NCBI RefSeq assembly: GCF_002251855.1
Contig: NZ_NOXW01000021.1
Span: 558,001 to 622,000 of the forward strand
Length of the DNA stretch: 64,000 nt
Reading direction: 5' to 3'
Source: Rhodoferax sp. TH121
GTDB taxonomy: Bacteria; Pseudomonadota; Gammaproteobacteria; Burkholderiales; Burkholderiaceae_C
Notes under the pieces: model-generated
Database searches by the model: none
What the model saw: the letters and a program-made list of their open reading frames with translations, nothing else
What the model was told of the DNA's origin: nothing
In this document: positions 34,788-43,404 of the stretch, piece after piece
Position numbering within the stretch: the first letter of the stretch is position 1
Layout: the number at the start of each line of letters is the position of its first letter
Program-made: the position numbers and the translations under genes

Positions 34788-36200
34788 ATGTCTGCCGTTT
34801 TGTCTCCCAGCGAAGGTTTTGAACCCGACCGCCAAATCGCACAACTGCGGGTGCCTCCGCACTCCATTGAAGGTGAGTCCAGTGTGTTGGGCGGCTTGTT
34901 ACTCGACAACGAGGCCTGGGACCGGGTGGGTGATGTGGTGGTGGATACCGATTTCTACCGCCACGAACACCGCTTGATTTACGCCTCGATCGGCACACTG
35001 ATCAATGGCAACAAACCTGCCGATGTGATCACGGTATTTGAGCATCTCCAAAGCCAGGGCAAAGCCGAGGAGATTGGCGGGCTGACCTACCTGAACTCTT
35101 TGGCGCAATATGTGCCTAGCGCCAGCAATATTCGGCGCTATGCCGAAATCGTGCGTGACCGGTCTATCCTGCGCAAGTTGGTCAGCGCCAGTGACGAGAT
35201 CGCCACCAATGCCTTCAACCCCAAGGGGCGTGCGGTGTCCGAGATTGTGGACGAGTCCGAGCAAAAGATCTTCAACATCGGTGAAGCCGGCAAGCGTAAC
35301 AAGCAGGGCTTCCAGGCCATGGACACGCTGGTGGTCAACCTGCTGGACCGTGTGCAGGAAATGGCCGACAACCCCAATGACGTGACCGGTGTTCCCACTG
35401 GCTTTATCGACTTTGACCGCATGACGGCCGGTTTGCAGGCCGGCGACCTGATTGTGCTCGCCGCACGTCCGTCCATGGGCAAGACCGCGCTGGCCATCAA
35501 CATTGCCGAACACGTGGCTTTGAACGAGGGCCTGCCAGTCGCCATTTTCTCCATGGAAATGGGTGCGGCCCAGTTGGCGGTTCGTATCGTGGGCTCCATC
35601 GGTCGCATTGACCAGGGCCATTTGCGTACCGGCAAACTCAGCGACGACGAGTGGCCGCGCCTGTCTGAGGCCATCGAGAAGTTGCGCACCATTTCCCTGC
35701 ACATAGACGAAAGTGCGGGCCTGAACTCCAGTGAGGTACGTGCCAATGCACGCCGTCTGGCGCGCCAGTGCGGCCAGCTGGGTCTGATCGTGGTGGATTA
35801 CTTGCAGCTCATGAGTGGCAGCAGCGGAGACGGCGAAAACCGCGCGACCGAGCTGGGCGAAATTTCCCGAGGGTTGAAGATGCTGGCGCGTGAACTGAAG
35901 TGCCCGGTGATTGCGCTCTCGCAGCTCAACCGCTCGGTAGAGCAACGCCCCGACAAACGCCCCATGATGAGTGACTTGCGCGAATCCGGCGCCATCGAGC
36001 AGGATGCGGACATCATCATGTTCATCTACCGTGACGAGTACTACACCAAGGACCAGTGCAAGGAGCCCGGCGTGGCCGAGGTCATCATCGCCAAGCAGCG
36101 TAATGGCCCCACGGGTACAGTCAAACTGGCATTCATGAACCGCTTCACCAAGTTTGAGAATCTGGCCCATGGTGGCATGGGCGGTGGCGACGACTACTGA
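34788..36200 (+). CDS. dnaB: Replicative DNA helicase DnaB
   Basis: 470 residues from the ATG at 34788 (AAGGAAAT upstream). The N-terminal domain carries RVPPHSIEGESSVLGGLLLD; the RecA-like ATPase has Walker A ARPSMGKTALAINIA, Walker B IVVDYLQLM, and motifs ISRGLKMLARELKCPVI, SQLNRSVEQRPDKRP and SDLRESGAIEQDADII. It unwinds DNA at the fork as a hexamer. No intein or insertion is present. Confidence 0.96.
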   Translation: MSAVLSPSEGFEPDRQIAQLRVPPHSIEGESSVLGGLLLDNEAWDRVGDVVVDTDFYRHEHRLIYASIGTLINGNKPADVITVFEHLQSQGKAEEIGGLTYLNSLAQYVPSASNIRRYAEIVRDRSILRKLVSASDEIATNAFNPKGRAVSEIVDESEQKIFNIGEAGKRNKQGFQAMDTLVVNLLDRVQEMADNPNDVTGVPTGFIDFDRMTAGLQAGDLIVLAARPSMGKTALAINIAEHVALNEGLPVAIFSMEMGAAQLAVRIVGSIGRIDQGHLRTGKLSDDEWPRLSEAIEKLRTISLHIDESAGLNSSEVRANARRLARQCGQLGLIVVDYLQLMSGSSGDGENRATELGEISRGLKMLARELKCPVIALSQLNRSVEQRPDKRPMMSDLRESGAIEQDADIIMFIYRDEYYTKDQCKEPGVAEVIIAKQRNGPTGTVKLAFMNRFTKFENLAHGGMGGGDDY

Positions 36201-36214
36201 TTCTGAAGGTCATG

Positions 36215-36259
36215 AAAGACAAGGGCTGGATGCCAAATTGGCCTCCAGCCCTTGTCTTT
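36215..36259. terminator. Long perfect hairpin between dnaB and the PhoH gene
   Basis: 16-bp perfect arms AAAGACAAGGGCTGGA (36215-36230) and TCCAGCCCTTGTCTTT (36244-36259), 13-nt loop, between convergent genes. It probably acts both ways. A dispersed element starts 2 bp after it. Confidence 0.82.
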
Positions 36260-36261
36260 AT

Positions 36262-36288
36262 TGCGCGAGCAGCTATGGAATCAATAGC
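36262..36288 (+). repeat. 27-nt dispersed hairpin element, copy 8
   Basis: TGCGCGAGCAGCTAT, loop, ATAGC with an intact stem, directly after the dnaB terminator and 18 bp before the PhoH stop. Confidence 0.8.
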
Positions 36289-36305
36289 GCTTCACACCGG
36301 GGATC

Positions 36306-37991
36306 TCAGAGTACCTCGCTCGCAAAGTCCGCCAGGCGCGAGCGCTCGCCACGTGCCAGCGTGATGTGGCCGCCGTGTGGCCAGCCCTTGAACTTGTCCA
36401 CCGCAAAGGTCAGGCCCGAGGAGCCTTCTGTGAGGTAGGGCGTGTCGATCTGCGCCAGGTTGCCCATGCAGATGATCTTGGTGCCGGGGCCGGCACGCGT
36501 GATCAGGGTTTTCATCTGTTTGGGAGTCAGGTTTTGCGCTTCGTCGATGATCACGTACTTGTTCAGGAAGGTGCGCCCGCGCATGAAGTTCATGCTCTTG
36601 ATCTTCACGCGGCTGCGGATCAATTCGTTGGTAGCCGCACGGCCCCATTCGCCGGCGCTGGTGTCGGTCTTGCCCAGCACTTCCAGGTTGTCGTCCAGCG
36701 CGCCCATCCAGGGACCCATCTTTTCTTCTTCGGTGCCGGGCAGGAAGCCGATGTCCTCGCCCACGCTCACGGTGGCGCGGGTGACGATGATTTCGGTGTA
36801 GCGGCGGTCATCTAGCACTTGCGTCAGGCCGGCGGCCAGGGCCATCAGCGTCTTGCCGGTGCCGGCCGTACCAGTCAGGGTGACGAAGTCGACTTCTGGG
36901 TCCGTGAGCAGGTTCATGGCGAAGTTCTGCTCGCGGTTGCGCGTAGTGATGCCCCAGACTGCATTCTTCAGGTGGTTGAAGTCTTTCAGTGTCTTGAGCA
37001 CTGCCGTGGTGCCGCGGATCTCGGTCACACGGGCATAGAGGCTGGGCTCGCCAGGAGACTCGAAGTAGACAAACTGGTTGATCAGCATGCTGGGTACCAC
37101 GGGTCCGTCCACCTTGTAGAAGGTGTGCGGGCCTTGCTGCCAGCTTTCCACGCCTTGACCGTGGGTGGCCCAGAAGTCGGAGGGCAGGGCGAGCGCACCG
37201 GAGTACAGCAGGTCGCCATCTTCCAGGGTCTTGTCGTTCTGGTAATCGTCGGTGGCCAAGCCCAATGCGCGCGCCTTCACGCGCATGTTGATGTCCTTGG
37301 ACACCAGAACCACCTCACGTGGGGCGTAGTGCTGGCGCAAGGCCTCGACCACGCCGAGGATCTGGTTGTCCGCCTTGCCTTGGGGCAGGCTGGTGGGCAG
37401 CGTGTAGTTCAGGGGCTGGGTCTGGAACATCAACTTGCCGCGCGCATCCTTGTGGCCTGTGCTGTCGAGCTGGAAACCGGCTGTGATGTCGGCGCCGGGG
37501 GTGCCTGCCAGCGCGTCGAGTGTGCGGCTGGTCTGGCGGGCGTTGCGCGCCACTTCGGTCATGCCCTTTTTGTGGCCGTCCAGTTCCTCCAGCACGATCA
37601 TGGGGAGATAGATGTCATGTTCCTCAAAGCGGAAAAGGCACATCGGGTCGTGCATCAGCACATTGGTGTCAAGCACAAACAGCTTGGTAGGGCCACTGGC
37701 TGCGGACTTCTTGCTGCGGCGTACGGGTGACACTGCCGATTTCGGTGCTGTCGCAGCCGGCACCGGGGTACTCGCTGGCGCGGTGACGGGGCTATGTGTC
37801 AACGCTGCTGTTTGGGGCTTCTTGCTGGTTACCGAAGGCTCCGATTTGCTGCGTGTAACTGGGGCAGCAGGGGGCGGCGTTTCAGTCTGCGGTGTCTTGC
37901 GCTGGGGGCGCAGGGCGGCTCGTGCGGGTGCGTCAAAGTCTTTGGCGGTCAGGCGATCGGCGCGCTTGGACGGGGCAGTGGGCAATGGCAT
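36306..37991 (-). CDS. PIN domain-PhoH ATPase fusion (PhoH2/YlaK-like)
   Basis: 561 residues. A low-complexity Pro/Ala/Lys-rich N-terminus (about 110 residues) precedes a PIN ribonuclease domain (KLFVLDTNVLMHDP, LDGHKKGMTEVARNAR, VVLVSKDINMRVKA), then PhoH with Walker A LTGTAGTGKTLMALAAGL, YVIIDEAQNLTPKQMKTLI and TKIICMGNLAQIDTP. PhoH2 proteins unwind and cut RNA. The substrate in this organism is unknown. It is a single gene between convergent terminators. Confidence 0.93.
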   Translation of the reverse strand: MPLPTAPSKRADRLTAKDFDAPARAALRPQRKTPQTETPPPAAPVTRSKSEPSVTSKKPQTAALTHSPVTAPASTPVPAATAPKSAVSPVRRSKKSAASGPTKLFVLDTNVLMHDPMCLFRFEEHDIYLPMIVLEELDGHKKGMTEVARNARQTSRTLDALAGTPGADITAGFQLDSTGHKDARGKLMFQTQPLNYTLPTSLPQGKADNQILGVVEALRQHYAPREVVLVSKDINMRVKARALGLATDDYQNDKTLEDGDLLYSGALALPSDFWATHGQGVESWQQGPHTFYKVDGPVVPSMLINQFVYFESPGEPSLYARVTEIRGTTAVLKTLKDFNHLKNAVWGITTRNREQNFAMNLLTDPEVDFVTLTGTAGTGKTLMALAAGLTQVLDDRRYTEIIVTRATVSVGEDIGFLPGTEEEKMGPWMGALDDNLEVLGKTDTSAGEWGRAATNELIRSRVKIKSMNFMRGRTFLNKYVIIDEAQNLTPKQMKTLITRAGPGTKIICMGNLAQIDTPYLTEGSSGLTFAVDKFKGWPHGGHITLARGERSRLADFASEVL

Positions 37992-38041
37992 GGAGTGGGC
38001 TCGCAGAAGATGGAGAGTGAGAAACAGATGCCAGAAAAACG

Positions 38042-38072
38042 AAAAAGCCGCCTTGAGCCAAGGCGGCTTTTT
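38042..38072. terminator. Bidirectional intrinsic terminator downstream of bcp
   Basis: Perfect 14-bp arms AAAAAGCCGCCTTG and CAAGGCGGCTTTTT with a 3-nt loop; A and T runs lie on both sides. It ends bcp transcription before the PhoH gene. Confidence 0.9.
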
Positions 38073-38170
38073 GTGAGAGCGCGGTTGCGACGTTCAACGG
38101 CATGAAACCATTATGCATGAGCAAAATGGCGCTGTTGTTCTGCTTGTGCCGCAAAACAACAGCAGGAAAA

Positions 38171-38647
38171 TCAGGCGGCTTTCTTCAGCGCCTTGACCGC
38201 CTTGAGCACGTCGTCCACATGCCCAGGAACCTTGAGGCCGCGCCATTCTTCTTTCAGAACGCCATCAGCACCTACCAAGAAGGTACTGCGTTCAATGCCT
38301 TTGACCTTCTTGCCATACATGATCTTGTTTTTGACCACGCCGAACATGTGGCACATTTTTTCTTCGGTGTCGGCAATCAGTTCGAAGGGCAACTCCAACT
38401 TCGCCTTGAACTCGTCGTGGGACTTCATGTTGTCGCGGGAGACACCGAATACTTCGGCTCCGGCTTTGACGAAGTCTTTGTACTTGTCGCGGAATTGCAT
38501 GGCTTCGGTGGTGCAGCCGGGGGTGTTGTCCTTGGGGTAGAAGTACAGCACCATGGTTTTTCCGACGTGGGTGGTGTTGGTCACCTTGATGCCGCCGGTG
38601 GCGTTGGCTTCAAATTCGGGCAGGGGTTTGTTGACAACGATCGCCAT
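38171..38647 (-). CDS. bcp: Thioredoxin-dependent peroxiredoxin (Bcp/PrxQ)
   Basis: 158 residues. The peroxidatic Cys is in YFYPKDNTPGCTTEAMQF (about residue 44). FGVSRDNMKSHDEF and ERSTFLVGADGVL are conserved. The usual resolving Cys five residues after the peroxidatic one is replaced (CTTEAM), so this is the type without CxxxxC; another cysteine (KMCHMFG) is present downstream. It reduces peroxides in the cytoplasm. Confidence 0.93.
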   Translation of the reverse strand: MAIVVNKPLPEFEANATGGIKVTNTTHVGKTMVLYFYPKDNTPGCTTEAMQFRDKYKDFVKAGAEVFGVSRDNMKSHDEFKAKLELPFELIADTEEKMCHMFGVVKNKIMYGKKVKGIERSTFLVGADGVLKEEWRGLKVPGHVDDVLKAVKALKKAA

Positions 38648-38788
38648 AGGGTATTTCAGTCTCGCGTGCTTGATGTGTCAGTCGTAGTGCGGGGCGCCAA
38701 ACGTGACAGCAATTCGTCGCCCCAGACCGCAACCCGCAATTTTACTCTGAAATGGCTACCGCCCTGCCACCAATTGCTAGTGGATTCC

Positions 38789-39154
38789 CTAGACCAACAG
38801 GGCGGCCACGACCTTGCGGCCCTCGCCGGCCAGGAAGTTGTAGGTGCGACAGGCGGCCTGGGTGTCCATGGTTTCCACGCCAATGCGTCGACCGTACAGG
38901 GCTGTCAGCCACTGGGGGGGCGGAAACTGGATGCGCTCGCCGCTTCCGAACAGCACCAGTTCGGGGGCCAGTTCGGCCAATTCGTCGAAATGTGTACCCT
39001 CAAGCCCTGAGAAGCTGGGGCTTCCCCACGGTCGGCAAAAACCCTCGCTGCTGACCAGCAGGCTGGTGCGGTGCTGCTCACCGTTGACAGCCACCCAGCC
39101 CGGTCCATAGCCGGTGATGGACAGGCCTTGCGCGTTGTCTGGGATGAATTTCAT
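38789..39154 (-). CDS. Mth938-like domain (NDUFAF3/DUF498) protein
   Basis: 121 residues from the ATG at 39154, giving the normal MKFIPDNAQGLSITGYGPG start; the longer reading is rejected. Conserved text is ELAELAPELVLFGSGE, GRRIGVETMDTQAACRTYN and AGEGRKVVAALLV. The family includes the mitochondrial complex I assembly factor NDUFAF3; the bacterial role is not settled. It is divergent from alaA. Confidence 0.88.
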   Translation of the reverse strand: MKFIPDNAQGLSITGYGPGWVAVNGEQHRTSLLVSSEGFCRPWGSPSFSGLEGTHFDELAELAPELVLFGSGERIQFPPPQWLTALYGRRIGVETMDTQAACRTYNFLAGEGRKVVAALLV

Positions 39155-39276
39155 GGTGGACGGTGATTGCGCTGGTGCGCTAAGCGGTTGAATGGCAGCG
39201 CTCAGGCAGGAGATTGCCCAGCGTTCTGTGGTCAAATTATAGGTTTCACCCTGTGTAGCCACCTCCCGGAGGGACT

Positions 39277-40503
39277 TTGAAAACCATTCAGAAATCTGCC
39301 AAGCTGGCCAATGTGCTCTATGACATCCGCGGTCCCATCATGGACGCGGCGCGTCAGATGGAGGACGAAGGCCAAAAGATCATCAAGCTCAATTTGGGCA
39401 ACTTGGCGGTGTTTGGTTTTGATGCGCCTGAAGAAATCCAGCAGGACATGATCCGCAATCTGCCCAACTCGGCAGGTTATTCGGATAGCAAGGGCATCTT
39501 TGCGGCGCGCAAGGCGGTGATGCATGAGACCCAAAAGCAGGGCGTTGCGGGCGTTACGCTCGATGACATCTATCTGGGCAACGGCGCCAGTGAGCTCATC
39601 ACCATGGCGACCAACGCGCTGCTGGACAACGGCGACGAGCTGCTGCTGCCCATGCCCGACTACCCGCTGTGGACTGCGGCCACGAGTCTGTCAGGTGGTA
39701 CACCGGTGCATTACCTGTGCGACGAAGCCAATGGCTGGATGCCCAATCTGGATGACATCCGCGCCAAGATCACGCCGCGCACCAAGGGTATTGTGGTCAT
39801 TAATCCCAACAACCCCACTGGCGTTCTGTACTCGGACGAGTTGCTCAAGGGCATTATCAACATTGCCCGCGAGCACGGCCTGGTGATTCTGGCGGACGAG
39901 GTATACGACAAGGTGCTGTACGACGGCATCAAGCACACCGCGATGGCCAGCCTGTCCACCGACGTGCTGACGCTGACCTTCAATTCGCTCTCCAAGAGCT
40001 ACCGCTCTTGCGGCTATCGCGCGGGTTGGCTGGTGGTATCGGGCGACAAGAAGGCCGCTTCGGACTACATCGAGGGCCTGAACATGCTCTCGAACATGAA
40101 GTTGTGCTCCAACGTGCCGGGACAGTGGGCCATCCAGACGGCGCTGGGCGGCTACCAGAGCATCAATGACTTGGTGTGCGAAGGTGGGCGACTGCGCCGC
40201 CAGCGTGATCTGGCCTTTGAGCTGATTACCGCCATCCCCGGCGTGAGCTGCGTGAAGCCCCAGGCTGCGCTCTACATGTTTCCCAAGCTGGACCCCAAGG
40301 TGTACCCCATCTCGGATGACCGCCTGTTTTTCCTGGAGCTGCTGCGCGAGACCCGCGTGATGCTGGTGCAGGGCACGGGTTTCAACTGGCAACAGCCCGA
40401 CCATTTCCGCATTGTGTTTTTGCCCCACGAGGACGACCTGCGCGAGGCCATCGGTCGCATAGCCAAGTTCCTGGAGCAGTACCGAGCCCGCAACGGCAGC
40501 TGA
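39277..40503 (+). CDS. alaA: PLP-dependent aminotransferase, alanine-synthesising (AlaA-like)
   Basis: 408 residues. The start is TTG at 39277 with CGGAGGG 4-9 nt upstream. Class I/II fold: GNGASELITMATNALLD, PMPDYPLWTAA, VINPNNPTGVLY, ADEVYDKVLYDG and the PLP lysine in NSLSKSYRSCGYRAGW; C-terminal Arg in DHFRIVFLP. It would transfer amino groups between glutamate and pyruvate. It lies directly upstream of hom-thrC. Confidence 0.92.
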   Translation: MKTIQKSAKLANVLYDIRGPIMDAARQMEDEGQKIIKLNLGNLAVFGFDAPEEIQQDMIRNLPNSAGYSDSKGIFAARKAVMHETQKQGVAGVTLDDIYLGNGASELITMATNALLDNGDELLLPMPDYPLWTAATSLSGGTPVHYLCDEANGWMPNLDDIRAKITPRTKGIVVINPNNPTGVLYSDELLKGIINIAREHGLVILADEVYDKVLYDGIKHTAMASLSTDVLTLTFNSLSKSYRSCGYRAGWLVVSGDKKAASDYIEGLNMLSNMKLCSNVPGQWAIQTALGGYQSINDLVCEGGRLRRQRDLAFELITAIPGVSCVKPQAALYMFPKLDPKVYPISDDRLFFLELLRETRVMLVQGTGFNWQQPDHFRIVFLPHEDDLREAIGRIAKFLEQYRARNGS

Positions 40504-40510
40504 TTCACTC

Positions 40511-40533
40511 TGATTTTGATAGCGGCTCGCGCA
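40511..40533 (-). repeat. Partial 27-nt dispersed element with extra hairpin, before hom
   Basis: The minus strand reads TGCGCGAGCCGCTATCAAAA; the terminal ATAGC arm is missing. On the plus strand, CTCGC (40526-40530) pairs with GCGAG downstream. It lies between alaA and hom. Confidence 0.55.
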
Positions 40534-40573
40534 GCATTTGCGAGAGCTAGAAGCCTTTTTACCTGATAAATAT

Positions 40574-41896
40574 ATGAAACCGATACAAGTGGGCATCATG
40601 GGCCTGGGCACCGTGGGCAGCGGTGTGTTCAATGTCCTGCAGCGCAACCAGGAAGAGATCAAGGGCCGCGCTGGCCGCGGCATCGAGGTGACCATGGTGT
40701 CGCGCCGCAACTCCGCACTGGCCAAGGACATCGTGGGCGACAAGGCGGTAGTGGTGGCGGATGCGCGCGAGATCATCCGCAACCCCGATATCGACATCGT
40801 GGTCGAACTCATCGGCGGCTACACGCTGGCCAAAGACTTGGTGCTCGAAGCCATTGCCGCAGGCAAGCACGTGGTCACCGCCAACAAGGCGCTCTTGGCC
40901 GTGCATGGCACCGAGATTTTTGCAGCCGCCTCTGCCAAGGGAGTGATGGTGGCGTTCGAGGCCGCCGTGGCCGGTGGCATTCCCATCATCAAGGCGCTGC
41001 GCGAAGGCCTGACCGCCAACCGTGTGCAGTGGATCGCCGGCATCATCAACGGCACCACCAACTTCATCCTGTCCGAAATGCGTGACAAGGGGCTGGACTT
41101 TGATGTGGTGCTGAAGGAAGCGCAACGCCTGGGCTATGCAGAAGCCGACCCCACCTTCGACATCGAAGGCGTGGACGCTGCGCACAAGCTCACTCTGATG
41201 AGCGCCATTGCCTTCGGCATTCCCGTGCAGTTCGACAAGGCCTATGTGGAAGGCATCACCCAGCTGGGCTCGGCCGACATCAAGTACGCCGAGCAACTGG
41301 GCTATCGCATCAAACTGCTGGGCATCACCAAGCGCATGGCCAATGGCATCGAGCTGCGCGTACACCCCACGCTGATTCCGGCCAAGCGCCTGATTGCCAA
41401 TGTGGAAGGCGCCATGAACGCCGTGGTGGTCAACGGCGACGCCGTGGGTACCACGCTGTATTACGGCAAGGGCGCAGGCTCCGAGCCCACCGGCAGCGCC
41501 GTGATTGCCGACCTCGTGGATATCACTCGCCTGCACACCGCCGATGCGGCGCAGCGCGTGCCGCACCTGGCCTTCCAACCCGGTGCCATGAGCAACACGC
41601 CCATCCTGCCCATGGGGGAGGTGGTCACCAGCTACTACCTGCGCCTGCGCGTGGCCGACGAGGCCGGTGTGCTGGCCAAGGTTACCGGAATCCTGGCCGA
41701 GGCCGGCATCAGCATCGACGCGGTGCTGCAGCGCGAAGCTGATGAAATCAGTGGCGAAGCGGGTACCCAAACCGACGTGATCATCCTCACGCACGACTGC
41801 GCCGAAGCCAAGATGAACGCCGCCATCGCCCATATGCAGGGCCTGCCCACCGTGCTGGCGCCGATTACCCGCATCCGCAAAGAGGAGCTGAACTGA
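40574..41896 (+). CDS. hom: Homoserine dehydrogenase
   Basis: 440 residues from the ATG at 40574. Rossmann motif GIMGLGTVGSGVFNVL, catalytic region FEAAVAGGIPIIKALREGL and GIINGTTNFILSEM, C-terminal ACT domain (LRLRVADEAGVLAKVTGIL). It reduces aspartate semialdehyde to homoserine. The ACT domain suggests threonine feedback. The ribosome-binding site is weak. Its stop overlaps the thrC start (TGATG). Confidence 0.96.
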   Translation: MKPIQVGIMGLGTVGSGVFNVLQRNQEEIKGRAGRGIEVTMVSRRNSALAKDIVGDKAVVVADAREIIRNPDIDIVVELIGGYTLAKDLVLEAIAAGKHVVTANKALLAVHGTEIFAAASAKGVMVAFEAAVAGGIPIIKALREGLTANRVQWIAGIINGTTNFILSEMRDKGLDFDVVLKEAQRLGYAEADPTFDIEGVDAAHKLTLMSAIAFGIPVQFDKAYVEGITQLGSADIKYAEQLGYRIKLLGITKRMANGIELRVHPTLIPAKRLIANVEGAMNAVVVNGDAVGTTLYYGKGAGSEPTGSAVIADLVDITRLHTADAAQRVPHLAFQPGAMSNTPILPMGEVVTSYYLRLRVADEAGVLAKVTGILAEAGISIDAVLQREADEISGEAGTQTDVIILTHDCAEAKMNAAIAHMQGLPTVLAPITRIRKEELN

Positions 41897-43326
41897 TGCA
41901 TTACCTCTCTACCCGTGGCAACCCCGACCGCAAGCGCTTCTGCGAAATCCTGCTCGAAGGCCTGGCGCCCGATGGCGGCCTGTACCTGCCTGAAAGCTAT
42001 CCGCAGGTCGACGACGCCACACTGACGCGCTGGCGCAATGTTTACCATGAGCAAGGCTACGCCGAGCTGGCGTTTGAAATCCTTTCTCTCTACGTGGATG
42101 ACATTCCCGCCGCCGACTTGCGCGCCTTGTGCGCCAAGACCTACACCGCCGAGGTGTTTGGCACCGGCGAGATTGTGCCGCTGCGCCACCTGGAAGACGG
42201 CGTGTGGATCGAAGCCTTGTCCAACGGCCCCACGTTGGCCTTCAAGGACATGGCCATGCAGTTGCTGGGCAACCTGTTCGAATACGAACTGGGCCGTCGT
42301 GGTGAAGAGCTCAACATCCTGGGCGCCACCAGCGGCGACACCGGCAGCGCGGCTGAATACGCCATGCGCGGCAAAAAGGGCGTGCGCGTCTTCATGACCA
42401 GCCCGCACGGCCGCATGAGCCCCTTCCAGCAGGCGCAGATGTTTAGCCTGCAAGACGCCAACATCCACAACATCGCCATCAACGGCGTGTTCGATGATTG
42501 CCAGGACATCGTCAAGGCGGTGTCCAACGACCTGGACTTCAAGCGCAAGTACAAGATTGGCACCGTCAATTCCATCAACTGGGCCCGTCTGCTGGCGCAG
42601 GTGGTGTACTACTTTGCGGGCTACATCCAGGCCACGGAAAGCAACACCCAAAAGGTGAGCTTCGCCGTGCCCTCGGGCAACTTCGGCAACGTCTGCGCTG
42701 GCCATGTGGCGCGGCAGATGGGCCTGCCGATTGCCAAGCTGGTGGTCGCCACCAACGAGAACGACGTGCTCGACGAGTTCTTCCGCACGGGCGTCTACCG
42801 CGTGCGCGGCACCGCCGATACGCACGAGACTTCCAGTCCCTCCATGGACATTTCCAAGGCCAGCAACTTCGAGCGCTTTGTGTTCGACCTGCTGGGCCGC
42901 GACGGTGCGCGCACCAAGTCCTTGTTTGGCGAAGGTCTGGCCAAGACCGGTCAGTTTGACCTGAGCGCGGATCCGGTGTTTGCGCAAGCAGCCAGCCTTT
43001 ACGGTTTTGTCAGCGGCAAGAGCGTGCATGCGGACCGCCTGCGCACCATCCGCGAGACCTTTGAGCAGCACGGCATGGTGATTGACACCCATACGGCCGA
43101 CGGCCTGAAGGTGGCGCTGGAGCAGCGCACTGAGGGCGTGCCCATGGTGGTGCTGGAAACCGCGCTGCCTATCAAGTTTGCGGGCACCATCGTGGAAGCC
43201 CTGGGCCGCGAACCCGAGCGCCCCGCCAAGTTCGAAGGTATTGAGGCGCTGCCCAAGCGCGTCAAAGTGATGGATGCTGACGTGGACGCCATCAAGGCGC
43301 TGGTGGCTGCCGAGTGCGGCTACTGA
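41896..43326 (+). CDS. thrC: Threonine synthase
   Basis: 476 residues, PLP type II fold. N-terminal MHYLSTRGNPDRKRFCEILL, PLP lysine in NGPTLAFKDMAMQLLGNL, ATSGDTGSAAEYAM, and SFAVPSGNFGNVCAGHVARQ. It converts phosphohomoserine to threonine. It shares one base with the hom stop codon, so the two are coupled. A homoserine kinase gene is not in this window. Confidence 0.96.
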   Translation: MHYLSTRGNPDRKRFCEILLEGLAPDGGLYLPESYPQVDDATLTRWRNVYHEQGYAELAFEILSLYVDDIPAADLRALCAKTYTAEVFGTGEIVPLRHLEDGVWIEALSNGPTLAFKDMAMQLLGNLFEYELGRRGEELNILGATSGDTGSAAEYAMRGKKGVRVFMTSPHGRMSPFQQAQMFSLQDANIHNIAINGVFDDCQDIVKAVSNDLDFKRKYKIGTVNSINWARLLAQVVYYFAGYIQATESNTQKVSFAVPSGNFGNVCAGHVARQMGLPIAKLVVATNENDVLDEFFRTGVYRVRGTADTHETSSPSMDISKASNFERFVFDLLGRDGARTKSLFGEGLAKTGQFDLSADPVFAQAASLYGFVSGKSVHADRLRTIRETFEQHGMVIDTHTADGLKVALEQRTEGVPMVVLETALPIKFAGTIVEALGREPERPAKFEGIEALPKRVKVMDADVDAIKALVAAECGY

Positions 43327-43367
43327 ACCGAATAAGAATGAAATAGCTGTGTAAGCCGCATGGATTG

Positions 43368-43394
43368 TGCGTAAGCAGCTATATAAACCATAGC
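43368..43394 (+). repeat. 27-nt dispersed hairpin element, copy 9 (thrC-moeA gap)
   Basis: TGCGTAAGCAGCTAT, loop, CATAGC with a full stem. It ends 10 bp before the moeA ATG. Its CAGCTAT can also pair with ATAGCTG at 43343-43349, giving an alternative larger hairpin. Confidence 0.8.
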
Positions 43395-43404
43395 AAATCA
43401 CCGC